Made by a program: the position numbers and the translations under genes | Assembly (NCBI GenBank): GCA_028725265.1 | Contig: JAQYSN010000205.1 | Span: 1-38,833, forward strand | Origin: Spirochaetales bacterium | Lineage (GTDB): Bacteria > Spirochaetota > Spirochaetia > Treponematales > Treponemataceae | Reading direction: 5' to 3' | DNA length: 38,833 bases | Part shown: piece after piece, positions 8,299 to 17,737 of the stretch | Layout of the letters: each line of letters starts with the position of its first letter | How positions within the stretch are numbered: position 1 is the first letter of the stretch | The notes under the pieces: model-generated | The model's input: the letters and a program-made list of their open reading frames with translations, nothing else | Told to the model about the DNA's origin: nothing | The model's database searches: none

Positions 8299-9963
8299 AT
8301 GAATAACAATGAAAAAACAGTTTACATTTTTGGACATAAAAATCCAGACACTGACTCAGGCGTTGCAGCTGCAGCTTACGCAAAATTAAAAGAACTTCAA
8401 GGCTTTACCAATTTCAAAGCCGCTCGAGCAGGACATTTTAATCCTCAAACTGAATTTATTTTTAAGAAATTTAATGTTCCTTATCCAAAATACATTCCAG
8501 ACCTCGTACCAAGAGTTCAGTATTACATGACTCAAAATTGCGAAACCCTCAAAGGCTCCCAGCCTGTTTGGGATGCTTTGGAAAAACTCGATGATGCACG
8601 TGGAAAAGCAATCCCAGTAGTTGATGACAACGGAAAATATCTTTCTCTTTTCCACTACTCCAGTTTCGCTCAGAACATCCTCACAATCATGAATCCTGAA
8701 AGCAAGACCTCAATTTCGACTAGCGTCGCCTTGGTCACAAAGACGACTAAATCTCAGCTTTTGGTCGGTTCAAATATCGATGAAATTTTCAAGGCGACTG
8801 TTCTCGTAGGAGCGTCCACTGAGAACACCTTCAAGGACCTTTTGGAAGAACATGCCAGCGAAAACGTTATCGTAATCACAAGTGACCGCGAAGATATTTA
8901 CGAAGCCTGCGTTTCAAGAAACGTAAAACTGTTGATTATCACAAATGGGTTCCTTTTGAACAAAAACCTCCAGGAACAAGCTGCTAAAAATGGCGTTTCA
9001 GTAATTTCAAGCCCTCATGCAACTGCTCCTACGGTCATGTTGATTGCCTATTCTTCGCCTCTTTATCTGATGGCTGATAAAGAAGTTCCGGCCGTTCATC
9101 CTACAGACACAATTTCCAAAATCAAGCCGATTTTGCAAAGTTCTCCTTGCCGTTGTCTTCCTGTAATCGATGAAAACGAACAAGTTGCCGGAATCATCAC
9201 CGAAACAGATTTGACAAACGAGCCTAACATTGAACTCGTTCTTGTTGACCATAACGAAATACGTCAGGCCGTTGATGGAATTGAAAACTACAAAATCAAA
9301 GAAGTCATTGATCACCACAGACTTGGAACTTTGAGCACAACTTATCCGATTACGTTTATCAATAAACCAGTCGGAGCAACCTCTACTTTGATTACAGGTC
9401 TTTATCAAGAAGCTAAAATTCCGATTCCAAAGGACATAGCAAGCATCCTTTTGTGTGGCATCCTTTCTGACACACTGATTTTACAGTCTGCAACCACGAC
9501 TGACATAGACCGACAGACAGCCGATTATCTTTCATGCATAACCGGTCTTGAAATAAACGAAATCGGTAAAGAAATCCTTACCGCCGGAAGCCATATCGAA
9601 GGCCGCTCAGTAAGCGAACTCATCCATCAGGATATGAAAGAATATACAGAAACCAAATCCGTATTTACTGTCAGCCAGATTGAAGTTGGAAACATGGATG
9701 AAGTTATGCAGCGCAAAGATGATTTCCTCAAGGAACTTGAAATTGAACGCCGAAGTCGAAAAGCAATCTTTTCTGCCCTTCTTGCAACCGACATCACCAA
9801 ACTCAGCAGTATGCTGTTGATGCCATGCGACGAAAAATTCAAGCCGTTCGTCACATTCCCTCGCCAAGAAGAAGGAATCTATTTCTTGAAGGATGTTGTT
9901 AGCCGAAAAAAACAGCTTATTCCGTTGATTACAGAGCAAGTTGAAAATTTTGAGCGTATGTAG
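8299..9963 (+). CDS. ppaC: Manganese-dependent (family II) inorganic pyrophosphatase with CBS and DRTGG regulatory domains
   Basis: This 554-residue soluble enzyme splits pyrophosphate into two phosphates. The DHH-type N-terminal motif HKNPDTDS (residues 13-20) binds Mn, and the metal-binding DHN (Asp317) and DHH (Asp338-His340) motifs appear only after an insertion of roughly 240 residues. That insertion contains two CBS motifs (one around residues 75-125, one ending near 305 with DENEQVAGIITETDL) and between them a DRTGG-like domain. This is the architecture of adenine-nucleotide-regulated CBS-PPases; plain family II enzymes are about 310 residues. The DHHA2 domain follows at the C-terminus with ending RRSRKAIFSALLATDI. 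AMP/ADP inhibition and ApnA activation are family knowledge, not seen here. Its promoter suggests a leaderless message. Confidence 0.93.
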   Translation: MNNNEKTVYIFGHKNPDTDSGVAAAAYAKLKELQGFTNFKAARAGHFNPQTEFIFKKFNVPYPKYIPDLVPRVQYYMTQNCETLKGSQPVWDALEKLDDARGKAIPVVDDNGKYLSLFHYSSFAQNILTIMNPESKTSISTSVALVTKTTKSQLLVGSNIDEIFKATVLVGASTENTFKDLLEEHASENVIVITSDREDIYEACVSRNVKLLIITNGFLLNKNLQEQAAKNGVSVISSPHATAPTVMLIAYSSPLYLMADKEVPAVHPTDTISKIKPILQSSPCRCLPVIDENEQVAGIITETDLTNEPNIELVLVDHNEIRQAVDGIENYKIKEVIDHHRLGTLSTTYPITFINKPVGATSTLITGLYQEAKIPIPKDIASILLCGILSDTLILQSATTTDIDRQTADYLSCITGLEINEIGKEILTAGSHIEGRSVSELIHQDMKEYTETKSVFTVSQIEVGNMDEVMQRKDDFLKELEIERRSRKAIFSALLATDITKLSSMLLMPCDEKFKPFVTFPRQEEGIYFLKDVVSRKKQLIPLITEQVENFERM

Positions 9964-9969
9964 TACAAT
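9941..9969 (+). promoter_or_regulatory. Promoter of the small cysteine protein-nnr operon
   Basis: TTGAAA (9941-9946), a 17-base spacer and TACAAT (9964-9969) form a good sigma-70-type promoter. The -35 box lies inside the last codons of the pyrophosphatase gene. The expected start near 9976 gives a leader of about 43 bases. Confidence 0.6.
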
Positions 9970-9987
9970 CTTTTATGCTATTTAATA

Positions 9988-10018
9988 AAGTGAAATTTTT
10001 GTATATGAGGTTTCACTT
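9988..10018 (+). promoter_or_regulatory. Leader hairpin presenting the ribosome-binding site
   Basis: AAGTGAAA (9988-9995) pairs perfectly with TTTCACTT (10011-10018), the right arm abutting the ATG at 10019. The loop carries the GAGG ribosome-binding site (10007-10010). It could modulate initiation of the small protein; no ligand-binding fold is evident. Confidence 0.4.
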
Positions 10019-10255
10019 ATGACTACTTGTTCTAGACTTGAAAAATGCCCTTTCTATAGGAATCAACTGATTATAGACATGGGCGTTGGTGATTTTCTTA
10101 AAAAAGAATTTTGCCTCTCTGGGAACCATGTTAATTGTGCCCGACTGTTGGTCGCAAGCACAGTCGGCTCAGAATATGTTGATGATACACTTTTCCCAAA
10201 CAACATAGAAAAGGCCAACCAGATAATCGCAAAAGTAAAGCAAGGCAAAAAATAA
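10019..10255 (+). CDS. Small four-cysteine protein of unknown function
   Basis: The 78-residue product has Cys at positions 4, 10, 32 and 40, in the arrangement C-x5-CPFY ... FC ... NCAR. It ends with FPNNIEKANQIIAKVKQG, a likely amphipathic helix. The pattern resembles short metal- or iron-sulfur-binding modules seen as stand-alone proteins or as domains of larger bacterial proteins, but I cannot name a family with confidence. It has a clear GAGG site, its own promoter, and ends three bases before nnr, so the two genes are almost certainly cotranscribed. There is no signal peptide. Four spaced cysteines in a cytoplasmic protein favour a metal site over disulfides (inference). Confidence 0.75.
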   Translation: MTTCSRLEKCPFYRNQLIIDMGVGDFLKKEFCLSGNHVNCARLLVASTVGSEYVDDTLFPNNIEKANQIIAKVKQGKK

Positions 10256-10258
10256 CGC

Positions 10259-11785
10259 ATGAAATCAATCTACAATAATCCTTCAGAACTGGAAAAATCA
10301 GCAAAAGAGAAATATTGTTTTCCTGATTATATCATGATGGAAAACGCAGCTTCTGCCATGGAAATTGTAGTTGATAGCGTTATACAAGATTGCAAACAAA
10401 AAATATTGCAAATCATGATAGTCTGTGGCGCCGGAAATAATGGCGCTGATGGACTTGCCCTTGCCAGGCGACTTCATTCAAAATACGAAGTCCAGGTATT
10501 GCTTCTCGCTCAACCAAAAACCAACGAAGGAAAAACTCAATATTTGATGTCGCAAAAAGTCGGTGTTAATTTTTTGACACAGGATGATTTTTCGGATTTT
10601 AGAGCAGAATCTGATTGCTTCATCATCATAGACTGCATTTTCGGAACTGGATTTCATGGTAACCTTCCTGCCGATATAGCAAAAATCATCGAAAAACTTA
10701 ATTCTTTCCCAAATGCAATTCGAATCGCTTGCGATATTTCAAGCGGATTAAAATTCAATTCTGACATTACCGTAACGATGGGCTCCCTCAAAACAAGTCT
10801 TTTTTCTGATGAGGCAAAGAACGTTAGTGGCAAAATTTTTATTGCCGATTTAGGAATTAGCCACGCTGATTTTGAAAAATGCCTTTCTACAGATACTTTT
10901 TTACTTGAACAGTGCGACACAAATCTTCCGTTCAGGAAAGAAAAATCAAGCCACAAGGGAAAATTCGGCCACGCATGCATTTTTGCAGGCGAAAAATCAG
11001 GAGCCGCCATTTTGGCCGCCGAGGCCGCGCTCGCTTTTGGTGCAGGTCTTGTATCCTTAATAAAATCCGAAAATTCAAATTTGGCTCAGTTTAAGATTTC
11101 ACCATACCTCATGGTCAGTAAGGAAATTCCTGCTAAGACAACTGCGATTCTGCTTGGAAGCGGCCTCGGCCCAGAACAAGCATGCGAAAATGCCGCTAAC
11201 TTTCTCACGAGTTGGTTTACAAGCAATAAGCAAAACGCCAATCCAAAAGGACCTGCATGCGTGCTCGATGCCGATATGATGAGTTACCCAAAGCTAAAAG
11301 AACTGCTTACAAAACTCAATTCCATTGAAAACGCACGTATCATTATCACGCCACATTTGAAAGAGCTTTCGTCGTTTTGCTCCATCTGTGGACTCGGGAC
11401 TTATTCAGTTTCAGAACTTTCATCTATCGAAACTCGTCGCCAAATCGGATTAAAAGCCGCAGAACTTTTTCCTCGCACAGCCATCATCATGAAAAGTGCT
11501 AACAGCCTCATTTCTGTGCCAACTTTCAATTCGGAATCAACTAATTCATTCTGTGAGTTTTTTGTGTGTGCCGACGGAAATCAAAGCCTGGCAAAAGCAG
11601 GTAGCGGAGACGTTCTTGCAGGCCTATGCGTCTCGCTTCTGGCACAAGGGTATGACATAAAAAAAGCCGCTATCGCGGCCTGCGAATCGCACGCACTCGC
11701 AAGTGAATACGATTCAAACGGAAATACTCTGTGCAGCGAAGATTTTTCTCTCACAGCACAGAGCCTGATAAAAAATTTGCTTTAA
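10259..11785 (+). CDS. nnr: Bifunctional NAD(P)H-hydrate epimerase / ADP-dependent NAD(P)H-hydrate dehydratase
   Basis: The 508-residue enzyme repairs hydrated NADH and NADPH. The N-terminal YjeF_N epimerase domain (about 1-215) shows GAGNNGADGLALARRL and ACDISSG (the usual form is DIPSG). The C-terminal ribokinase-like dehydratase domain (about 225-508) shows HKGKFGHACIFAGEKSGAA, LLGSGLGPE, VLDADMMS, TPHLKELSSF and the catalytic AGSGDVLAG loop near residue 440. The TPH loop normally reads TPHPGE, so the region is slightly divergent, but the catalytic Asp is present. It follows the small cysteine protein by three bases and its stop overlaps the convergent ftsH stop by four. Confidence 0.93.
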   Translation: MKSIYNNPSELEKSAKEKYCFPDYIMMENAASAMEIVVDSVIQDCKQKILQIMIVCGAGNNGADGLALARRLHSKYEVQVLLLAQPKTNEGKTQYLMSQKVGVNFLTQDDFSDFRAESDCFIIIDCIFGTGFHGNLPADIAKIIEKLNSFPNAIRIACDISSGLKFNSDITVTMGSLKTSLFSDEAKNVSGKIFIADLGISHADFEKCLSTDTFLLEQCDTNLPFRKEKSSHKGKFGHACIFAGEKSGAAILAAEAALAFGAGLVSLIKSENSNLAQFKISPYLMVSKEIPAKTTAILLGSGLGPEQACENAANFLTSWFTSNKQNANPKGPACVLDADMMSYPKLKELLTKLNSIENARIIITPHLKELSSFCSICGLGTYSVSELSSIETRRQIGLKAAELFPRTAIIMKSANSLISVPTFNSESTNSFCEFFVCADGNQSLAKAGSGDVLAGLCVSLLAQGYDIKKAAIAACESHALASEYDSNGNTLCSEDFSLTAQSLIKNLL

Positions 11786-13896
11786 GACTCTTTTTTCCCT
11801 TCGTCGCTAGACGCTTCCTCAGAATTAGCCTTTTCTGCACTATCTCTGTTTTCTCCGTTTTTTTCCTCCGACTTTTCGGAGTTCTGATCATCCTTAGCTT
11901 CAATCATCAATTTTTCACATCGTTTTGCATTTTCAACAATTTCGTAGAATTCCTTTCCTTCCATTGTTTCGATTTCAAGAAGCCTTTTTGCGATATATTC
12001 CAGCAAATCCTTATGACCTTCCAAAACTGACAGAACATGCTGATATCTTTCATCCATTACGCGGGCAATTTCTTCATCAATAAATTTCTGCGTTTCTTCA
12101 CTAAACTCTCGGATAAGATTAGGCTCACCGCCCCTGCTTCCAAGAACACCCTTTCCAAGCGTCATGTTTTTGAACTTGTCGCTCATACCGAAATCTACAA
12201 TCATACTTTTGAGAATATCGGTTGCTCGTGCAATATCGTTTGAAGCACCTGTTGAAATTTCGCCCAAAATAATCTGTTCTGCAGCTCGTCCACCAAGCAA
12301 AGTATCGATTTCATCAAGCATATCTTGCTTTGTCTGAAAATTCTTTTCTTCCTGTTCTCGGTACTGCGTAAATCCGCCAACACCATGACTTCGGGGAACA
12401 ACCGTAATCTTGTTTACAGGTGGATAATTAGGTGTAAATGCACCTACCAAAGCATGTCCTGTTTCGTGAACAGAAACAAGTCGCATTTCCTTTTCATTTT
12501 CTTTTCGGGTCTTTTTCTTCAAACCGATGCTGACTTTATCAATTGCATCATTGAAATCTGCCATCGTTACCTTTTTACGACCATTGCGAACTGCCAAAAG
12601 TGCAGCTTCGTTAACGACGTTTGCAAGATCTGCTCCAGCAAATCCTGTTGTACCATGTGCAATAGACTCAAAATTAACATCTGAATCAAGTTTAACGTTC
12701 TTTGCGTGGATTCTAAGAATTTCTTCTCGGCCCTTAACATCAGGCTTTTCGACTGGAACATGTCGGTCAAATCGACCAGGTCGCAAAAGAGCAGGGTCCA
12801 AAATATCGGCACGGTTTGTTGCTGCCAAAATGATAAGCCCCTTTTCGTTATCAAATCCATCCATTTCTACCAAAAGCTGGTTTAACGTCTGTTCTCGTTC
12901 ATCGTTTCCACCGCCATAGCCACTCATTCGGTTTTTACCGAGCGCATCAATTTCATCGATGAACACAATACACGGAGCCTTTTCGCGAGCCTGCTTGAAC
13001 AAATCCCTTACTCGGCTGGCACCTACACCAACAAACATCTCGACAAAATCTGAACCACTTATTCTGAAAAACGGAACTCCTGCTTCACCAGCAACTGCTC
13101 GTGCAAGCAAAGTCTTACCTGTTCCCGGCGGTCCTACGAGCAAAACACCTTTTGGAATTTTTCCTCCGATATCCGTGTATTTTTTTGGTTCTTTCAAAAA
13201 GTCTACGACCTCAACCAATTCTTCCTTAGCTTCATCAACTCCGGCAACATCAGAAAAGCGAGTCTTAACCTTACCTTCTTCAACTGCGGCATTCTTACTC
13301 TGGCCTGCGTTGAAAATAGAACCGAATCCAGCTCCACCGCCTCCCACCTTCCGCATGATGAAAAACCACATCAGATAAATCAATGCGAACGGCAATACCC
13401 ATTCCAAAACAAGTCTCAAAAAATAATTGTTCTGCTTAGCCTGAGCTTTATAAACTACATTGTGCTCATCCAAAAATTCAATAAAATCGTTGGTCCATAT
13501 TGCAGCAGTTTTATAAACCGTCTTCTGTCCAGCTTTTTCGCTTTTTACAACACCTTTCAAATCGTCGTAGCTTGAATTTTCATCGATTATCGTCGTATAT
13601 CCGATAAAATAATCATCTTGAAGAACTACCTGAACGATTACTCCGTCTTCAATAAATTTTTTGAATTCAGAAAATTCTATTGTCCTGTCGTTTTTTACCA
13701 TAGAAAAAACGTTGAACACCACGATTCCTATAAAAAGCATGAGCGCTACTATCCAAAACGGAAGTCGCTTTTTAGGACCTTTTGGATTACGTCCCTTTTT
13801 ATCTTTGTCATCAGGATTATCTATTGAAAGCTTGAAGAAATCAAAAGGATCTTTGTCTTTCTTATCTTTCTCGTCGTTATTTTGGTTTTCAGCCAC
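11782..13896 (-). CDS. ftsH: ATP-dependent zinc metalloprotease FtsH
   Basis: This 704-residue membrane-anchored AAA+ protease degrades unassembled membrane proteins and selected cytoplasmic regulators. It begins with a highly charged stretch of about 45 residues, longer than in many FtsH proteins. Transmembrane helix 1 is at about 47-66, a periplasmic region to about 158, and helix 2 at about 160-182. The AAA module has Walker A GPPGTGKT at 255-262, Walker B FIDEID and the SRH region [20 protein letters not shown]. The protease site HETGH starts at His477. The tail is long and acidic, rich in Lys, Glu and Ser. The start is GTG, supported by AAGGAG seven bases upstream. It lies 63 bases downstream of the ABC exporter pair on the same strand. 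Confidence 0.97.
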   Translation of the reverse strand: MAENQNNDEKDKKDKDPFDFFKLSIDNPDDKDKKGRNPKGPKKRLPFWIVALMLFIGIVVFNVFSMVKNDRTIEFSEFKKFIEDGVIVQVVLQDDYFIGYTTIIDENSSYDDLKGVVKSEKAGQKTVYKTAAIWTNDFIEFLDEHNVVYKAQAKQNNYFLRLVLEWVLPFALIYLMWFFIMRKVGGGGAGFGSIFNAGQSKNAAVEEGKVKTRFSDVAGVDEAKEELVEVVDFLKEPKKYTDIGGKIPKGVLLVGPPGTGKTLLARAVAGEAGVPFFRISGSDFVEMFVGVGASRVRDLFKQAREKAPCIVFIDEIDALGKNRMSGYGGGNDEREQTLNQLLVEMDGFDNEKGLIILAATNRADILDPALLRPGRFDRHVPVEKPDVKGREEILRIHAKNVKLDSDVNFESIAHGTTGFAGADLANVVNEAALLAVRNGRKKVTMADFNDAIDKVSIGLKKKTRKENEKEMRLVSVHETGHALVGAFTPNYPPVNKITVVPRSHGVGGFTQYREQEEKNFQTKQDMLDEIDTLLGGRAAEQIILGEISTGASNDIARATDILKSMIVDFGMSDKFKNMTLGKGVLGSRGGEPNLIREFSEETQKFIDEEIARVMDERYQHVLSVLEGHKDLLEYIAKRLLEIETMEGKEFYEIVENAKRCEKLMIEAKDDQNSEKSEEKNGENRDSAEKANSEEASSDEGKKES

Positions 13897-13914
13897 GATA
13901 AACTCCTTTTTCTT

Positions 13915-13942
13915 ACAATATAATATACGATAATTTTTTCAA
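13915..13942 (-). promoter_or_regulatory. Candidate promoter of ftsH
   Basis: On the minus strand TTGAAA (13942-13937), a 16-base spacer and TATTGT (13920-13915) precede the AAGGAG ribosome-binding site (13908-13903). The predicted start falls very close to the ribosome-binding site, which lowers confidence; read-through from the exporter genes is also possible. Confidence 0.35.
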
Positions 13943-13959
13943 TTAGACTAGGGAGATTC

Positions 13960-15834
13960 TCAATTACGACTGCATAGCTGAAAATATTTACCTTTTTGTG
14001 CCATCAATTCTTCGTGATTTCCCTGCTCGATAATCCGACCATTTTCCAAAACAAGAATCACATCTGCATTTCGAACCGTACTAAGTCTATGTGCTATAAC
14101 AAATACCGTGTGTCCATGCATAAGTGAATCCATTCCGTCCTGAATCAATTTTTCTGTCCTCGTATCGATTGATGAAGTCGCCTCGTCCAAAATCAAAACA
14201 GGCGGATTTGCGATTGCGGCTCGGGCGATAGCAAGAAGCTGTCTTTGTCCAGCACTCAAATTTTCTCCATCTCCAGAAATCTGCGTATCGTACTTTTCCG
14301 GCAGAAGATTGATAAAATAATCGGCATTTGCAATTTTTGCAGCTCTCTCGATTTCATTCATAGAAGCATCCGATTTTCCAAACCTGATGTTTTCTGCAAT
14401 CGTTCCCGTAAAAAGATGCGTGTCTTGCAAAACCATCGCAAGGGAGCGACGTAAATCATCCTTTTTGATTTTGTTGATGTTGATGCCGTCGTATCGGATT
14501 TTTCCGTCCGGCACATCGTAAAAACGATTAATCAAGTTCGTAATCGTAGTTTTTCCGCTACCAGTTGAACCGACAAGCGCAATTTTTTGGCCGGCCTTTG
14601 CATTCAAAGTAATGTTGTGCAAAACTGTTTTTTCATCCGTGTATCCAAAAGTAACGTTGTCAAACTCAATTTCACCTCTTAAAGGCGTGTAAGTTATGCT
14701 ACCATCAGCCTGATGAGGATGTTTCCAAGCCCACTCTCCTGTATACATAAAACTTTCTGTAACCGTCCCATCCGGCAAGATATTCGCATTAACCAAAGTG
14801 ACGTAACCTTGGTCACTTTCCGGCTGCTCATCGATGATATCAAAAATACGTTCAGCTCCCGCAAGTGCGTTCAAAACAGCATTAAAAAGTTGAGCAAGTT
14901 GCGTAACCGGCTGGGTAAAATTCTTGGCATATTGGGAGAAAGCTACAACCTGTCCGATAGTCATAATGTCTTTGATTACAAGAAGCACTCCTACGATAGC
15001 AACGAGCGCTTCCGAAATATGACCCATATTGTTCATTAAAGGGCCGAGAATATTTGCAAGCGTATTTGCCCTGGTTCCGCTTTTACAAAGCTCATCATTT
15101 AAAAGGGCAAATTCTTCCTTGGCATTCTCTTCGTGGCAGAAAACTTTTACGACTTTTTGCCCTTCAATCATTTCTTCGATGTACCCGTTGACCTTTCCAA
15201 GATTTTTTTGCTGTTCACGGAAAGCCTTACTTGAAAACTTCCCGATGATTCCAACAAGTGCGACCATCGCAATTATGCAGATTACAACAATTATCGTGAG
15301 TTGCCAGCTTAGCAAAATCATCATAACAAAGGTTGCACTGATATTTAAAATTGATGAGAAAAACTGCGGAACTACCTGCGTCATCATCTCACGCAATGTA
15401 TCCGTATCGTTCGTAAAGCGACTCATCAGTTCGCCATGAGTTTTGGAATCGAAAAATTTTATCGGAAGTTTTTCGAGTTTTTCGAAAAGATCCACGCGAA
15501 TCTTATAAAGAGTTTTTGTCGAAATATGCAGCATGATGCGGTTGTTTAGCCAAGATGCAAGTGCCCCGACAATGTAGACTCCAATCATCAAAATGATAAG
15601 ATAAATAAATCGGCTCAAATCAGGATTTTTTTGTCCAATGAACGGCGTGATAAATTTATCCAACACCGGTTGCAAAAGACTGATTCCTGCTACCATTGCG
15701 GCTGTTGAAAAAAGCACGCAGAACAAGGAGAGAATAAGAAGATATTTGTATTGCGCAATGTATTTCAGCAAGCGCAAAATAGTTTTTCCGATATTTTTTG
15801 GCTTTTGACCAGATTTCATTTTTCTAGGCGGCAT
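13960..15834 (-). CDS. ABC exporter subunit with consensus catalytic site (heterodimer partner B)
   Basis: The 624-residue half-transporter has a six-helix ABC exporter membrane domain (about 30-330) and a C-terminal nucleotide-binding domain. Walker A is GSTGSGKTT, the signature is LSAGQ, and Walker B LILDEATSSID has the catalytic Glu, followed by an H-loop in FVIAHRLSTV. Between the membrane and ATPase domains lies an extra segment of about 40 residues containing WAWKHPHQADGSITYTPLRG, an insertion known in some Firmicutes and spirochaete exporters of this type. LSAGQ in place of LSGGQ is usual for the partner whose signature faces the degenerate site. The ATG overlaps the stop of the upstream gene by one base, so translation is probably coupled. 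The cargo, a drug or lipid-like compound, is unknown. Confidence 0.93.
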   Translation of the reverse strand: MPPRKMKSGQKPKNIGKTILRLLKYIAQYKYLLILSLFCVLFSTAAMVAGISLLQPVLDKFITPFIGQKNPDLSRFIYLIILMIGVYIVGALASWLNNRIMLHISTKTLYKIRVDLFEKLEKLPIKFFDSKTHGELMSRFTNDTDTLREMMTQVVPQFFSSILNISATFVMMILLSWQLTIIVVICIIAMVALVGIIGKFSSKAFREQQKNLGKVNGYIEEMIEGQKVVKVFCHEENAKEEFALLNDELCKSGTRANTLANILGPLMNNMGHISEALVAIVGVLLVIKDIMTIGQVVAFSQYAKNFTQPVTQLAQLFNAVLNALAGAERIFDIIDEQPESDQGYVTLVNANILPDGTVTESFMYTGEWAWKHPHQADGSITYTPLRGEIEFDNVTFGYTDEKTVLHNITLNAKAGQKIALVGSTGSGKTTITNLINRFYDVPDGKIRYDGININKIKKDDLRRSLAMVLQDTHLFTGTIAENIRFGKSDASMNEIERAAKIANADYFINLLPEKYDTQISGDGENLSAGQRQLLAIARAAIANPPVLILDEATSSIDTRTEKLIQDGMDSLMHGHTVFVIAHRLSTVRNADVILVLENGRIIEQGNHEELMAQKGKYFQLCSRN

Positions 15835-17624
15835 CAGTTTGCCTCCAAATCGCAGTCCTGGTCTTGAATCTGCATTTCATAAGTTTCTTGATAAATCTGA
15901 CAGGTTTTCAAAAGCGTTTCGTGATTTCCTTCTGCCACGATTCTTCCGTGATCCAACACGAGAATTTTGTCGGCATCCATGATTGATGAAAGTCTTTGTG
16001 CTATGATGATTTTTGTAGTACCCGGTAACGCCGTTTTCAGACCGGCACGAATTTTTGCATCAGTGGCAGTATCAACTGCGCTGGTACTATCATCCAAAAT
16101 AAGGATTTTAGGTCGTTTTATAAGAGCCCGTGCAATACAAAGCCTTTGTTTTTGACCGCCAGAAAGATTTACTCCACCTTGGCCAAGTTCAGTTTCGTAG
16201 CCATCAGAAAACGACTCGATAAAATCATGAGCACATGCAATCCGGCAAAACTGCTCGATATCAACTTGCGAGTCAACCGTAGTCTCTCCTGAAGTTTCCG
16301 ACAAGCCCCAAAGCAAATTCTTGCGAATCGTTCCGGAAAAAAGGACGTTGTTCTGCAGTACCATCGCAACCTGGGAGCGAAGCGTTTTCAAGGCATATTG
16401 TTTGACGTCATTTCCTCCCACAATTACATGGCCAGAAAAAGCATCATAAAGACGTGGTATCAACTGAACAAGAGATGATTTACCACTTCCCGTTGAGCCT
16501 ACGATTCCAACAGTAGAGCCACTTTCAATTTCAAAATTGATGTCGTTAAGAACACAATCTTCTAATTTATTGTCATAACTAAAACAAACATTTTCGAACC
16601 TGATGCTGCCATCAGCCAATTCCGGAGCTTCCCGAGCCGTTTCACTTATAGCACCATCCTTCAAATCGATTTCCGTATCCAAGACTTCTACGATTCTCTT
16701 AATCGAAGCCTGCGAAATTACCATCATTACGAAAATCGCCGCAATCATCATCAGAGAAAATAAAATCTGCAAAAGATACGTGATAAAACTTACAAGTTCG
16801 CCCGTTTGCAAGGAGCCTGCAATAATCATGTTTCCGCCGAACCACAACATCGCAATTATTCCAAGATAGGTTACAAGCTGCATCAAAGGCATTGCCACGA
16901 TGATAATTCGTTCGGCTTTAAATTGCGCCTTCCTGAGTTCATCCGCAGAGTGTGAAAATTTTTCGTTTTCGGACTTTTCGCGCACGAATGCTTTTACGGC
17001 CCGAATACCAATCAAATTTTCCTGAACTGATGCATTAAGCAAATCATACTTTTTCATCAGCTCCTTGAATCGCGGAAAAGCTGCTTTCAAAATAAAAAAC
17101 GCCGGAAGTGCAATAATCGGAATCAAGACTAGAAAAATCAGAGACAGGCGTGCATTTATCAAAAAACTCATCACTATCGCACTGATAAACATGAATGGGC
17201 TTCGTATGCACATCCTAATTATCATCTGATATGTGTTTTGCGTGTTCGTGACATCTGTCGTAAGCCTTGTAACCAGCGAACTCGTCGAAAAATGGTCGAT
17301 GTTTGCAAACGAAAAATCCTGCACCTTTGCAAAAAGATTCCGTCGCAAATTTCGGCCAAAGCCTAGAGACGCAACAGAAGCAAATCGAGCCGCTATCACG
17401 CCAAAAAACAAAGATGCCATCGAAGAAGCAATCATCAAAAGTCCGACTTTCACAACGTAGTCGACATCCTTATTTTGGATTCCGACATCAATCACGTTTG
17501 CCATGATTTTAGGAATCAAAACTTCCATGATTACTTCAAAAGCTATCGTAAAAATAGCCAGGAACGTAGCGAGTTTATATTTTGTTTCCAGACCTTTAGT
17601 CAATTTTTGCATTGTCGACATCAA
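15834..17624 (-). CDS. ABC exporter subunit with degenerate catalytic site (heterodimer partner A)
   Basis: The 596-residue half-transporter has a six-helix membrane domain (about 18-310) followed by an ATPase domain with Walker A GSTGSGKSS, an ordinary LSGGQ signature, and Walker B LILDDSTSAVD. The residue after the Walker B Asp is Asp, where the catalytic Glu is expected, and the H-loop position reads IIAQRLSSI with Gln instead of His. Both changes mark the non-hydrolysing half of heterodimeric exporters such as TM287/288 or LmrCD (family knowledge). It is the first gene of the pair, overlapping the next by one base, and lies 113 bases from the divergent metal ABC ATPase gene. Confidence 0.93.
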   Translation of the reverse strand: MMSTMQKLTKGLETKYKLATFLAIFTIAFEVIMEVLIPKIMANVIDVGIQNKDVDYVVKVGLLMIASSMASLFFGVIAARFASVASLGFGRNLRRNLFAKVQDFSFANIDHFSTSSLVTRLTTDVTNTQNTYQMIIRMCIRSPFMFISAIVMSFLINARLSLIFLVLIPIIALPAFFILKAAFPRFKELMKKYDLLNASVQENLIGIRAVKAFVREKSENEKFSHSADELRKAQFKAERIIIVAMPLMQLVTYLGIIAMLWFGGNMIIAGSLQTGELVSFITYLLQILFSLMMIAAIFVMMVISQASIKRIVEVLDTEIDLKDGAISETAREAPELADGSIRFENVCFSYDNKLEDCVLNDINFEIESGSTVGIVGSTGSGKSSLVQLIPRLYDAFSGHVIVGGNDVKQYALKTLRSQVAMVLQNNVLFSGTIRKNLLWGLSETSGETTVDSQVDIEQFCRIACAHDFIESFSDGYETELGQGGVNLSGGQKQRLCIARALIKRPKILILDDSTSAVDTATDAKIRAGLKTALPGTTKIIIAQRLSSIMDADKILVLDHGRIVAEGNHETLLKTCQIYQETYEMQIQDQDCDLEAN

Positions 17625-17725
17625 CTTAATTTAAGAAGAAGTCAACAATAATGCAAGTGTTTAAAACCAAAACAAAATCTATCAAGTTATTTGATTTTTC
17701 ACCTATCAACTATTTAAAAAATATG

Positions 17726-17731
17726 TATAAT
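17726..17731 (+). promoter_or_regulatory. -10 box TATAAT of the metal ABC operon, six bases before the ATG
   Basis: A consensus TATAAT is followed by six bases and then the ATG at 17738. No ribosome-binding site lies between, so the message would start at the start codon. The -35 region is weak. No clear Zur- or Fur-type palindrome was recognised nearby. Confidence 0.45.
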
Positions 17732-17737
17732 TGAATT

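Noticed and set aside
9007-9408. Antisense open frame of 133 codons inside the pyrophosphatase gene
   Set aside because: It mirrors a strongly conserved coding region and has no ribosome-binding site or recognisable domain.
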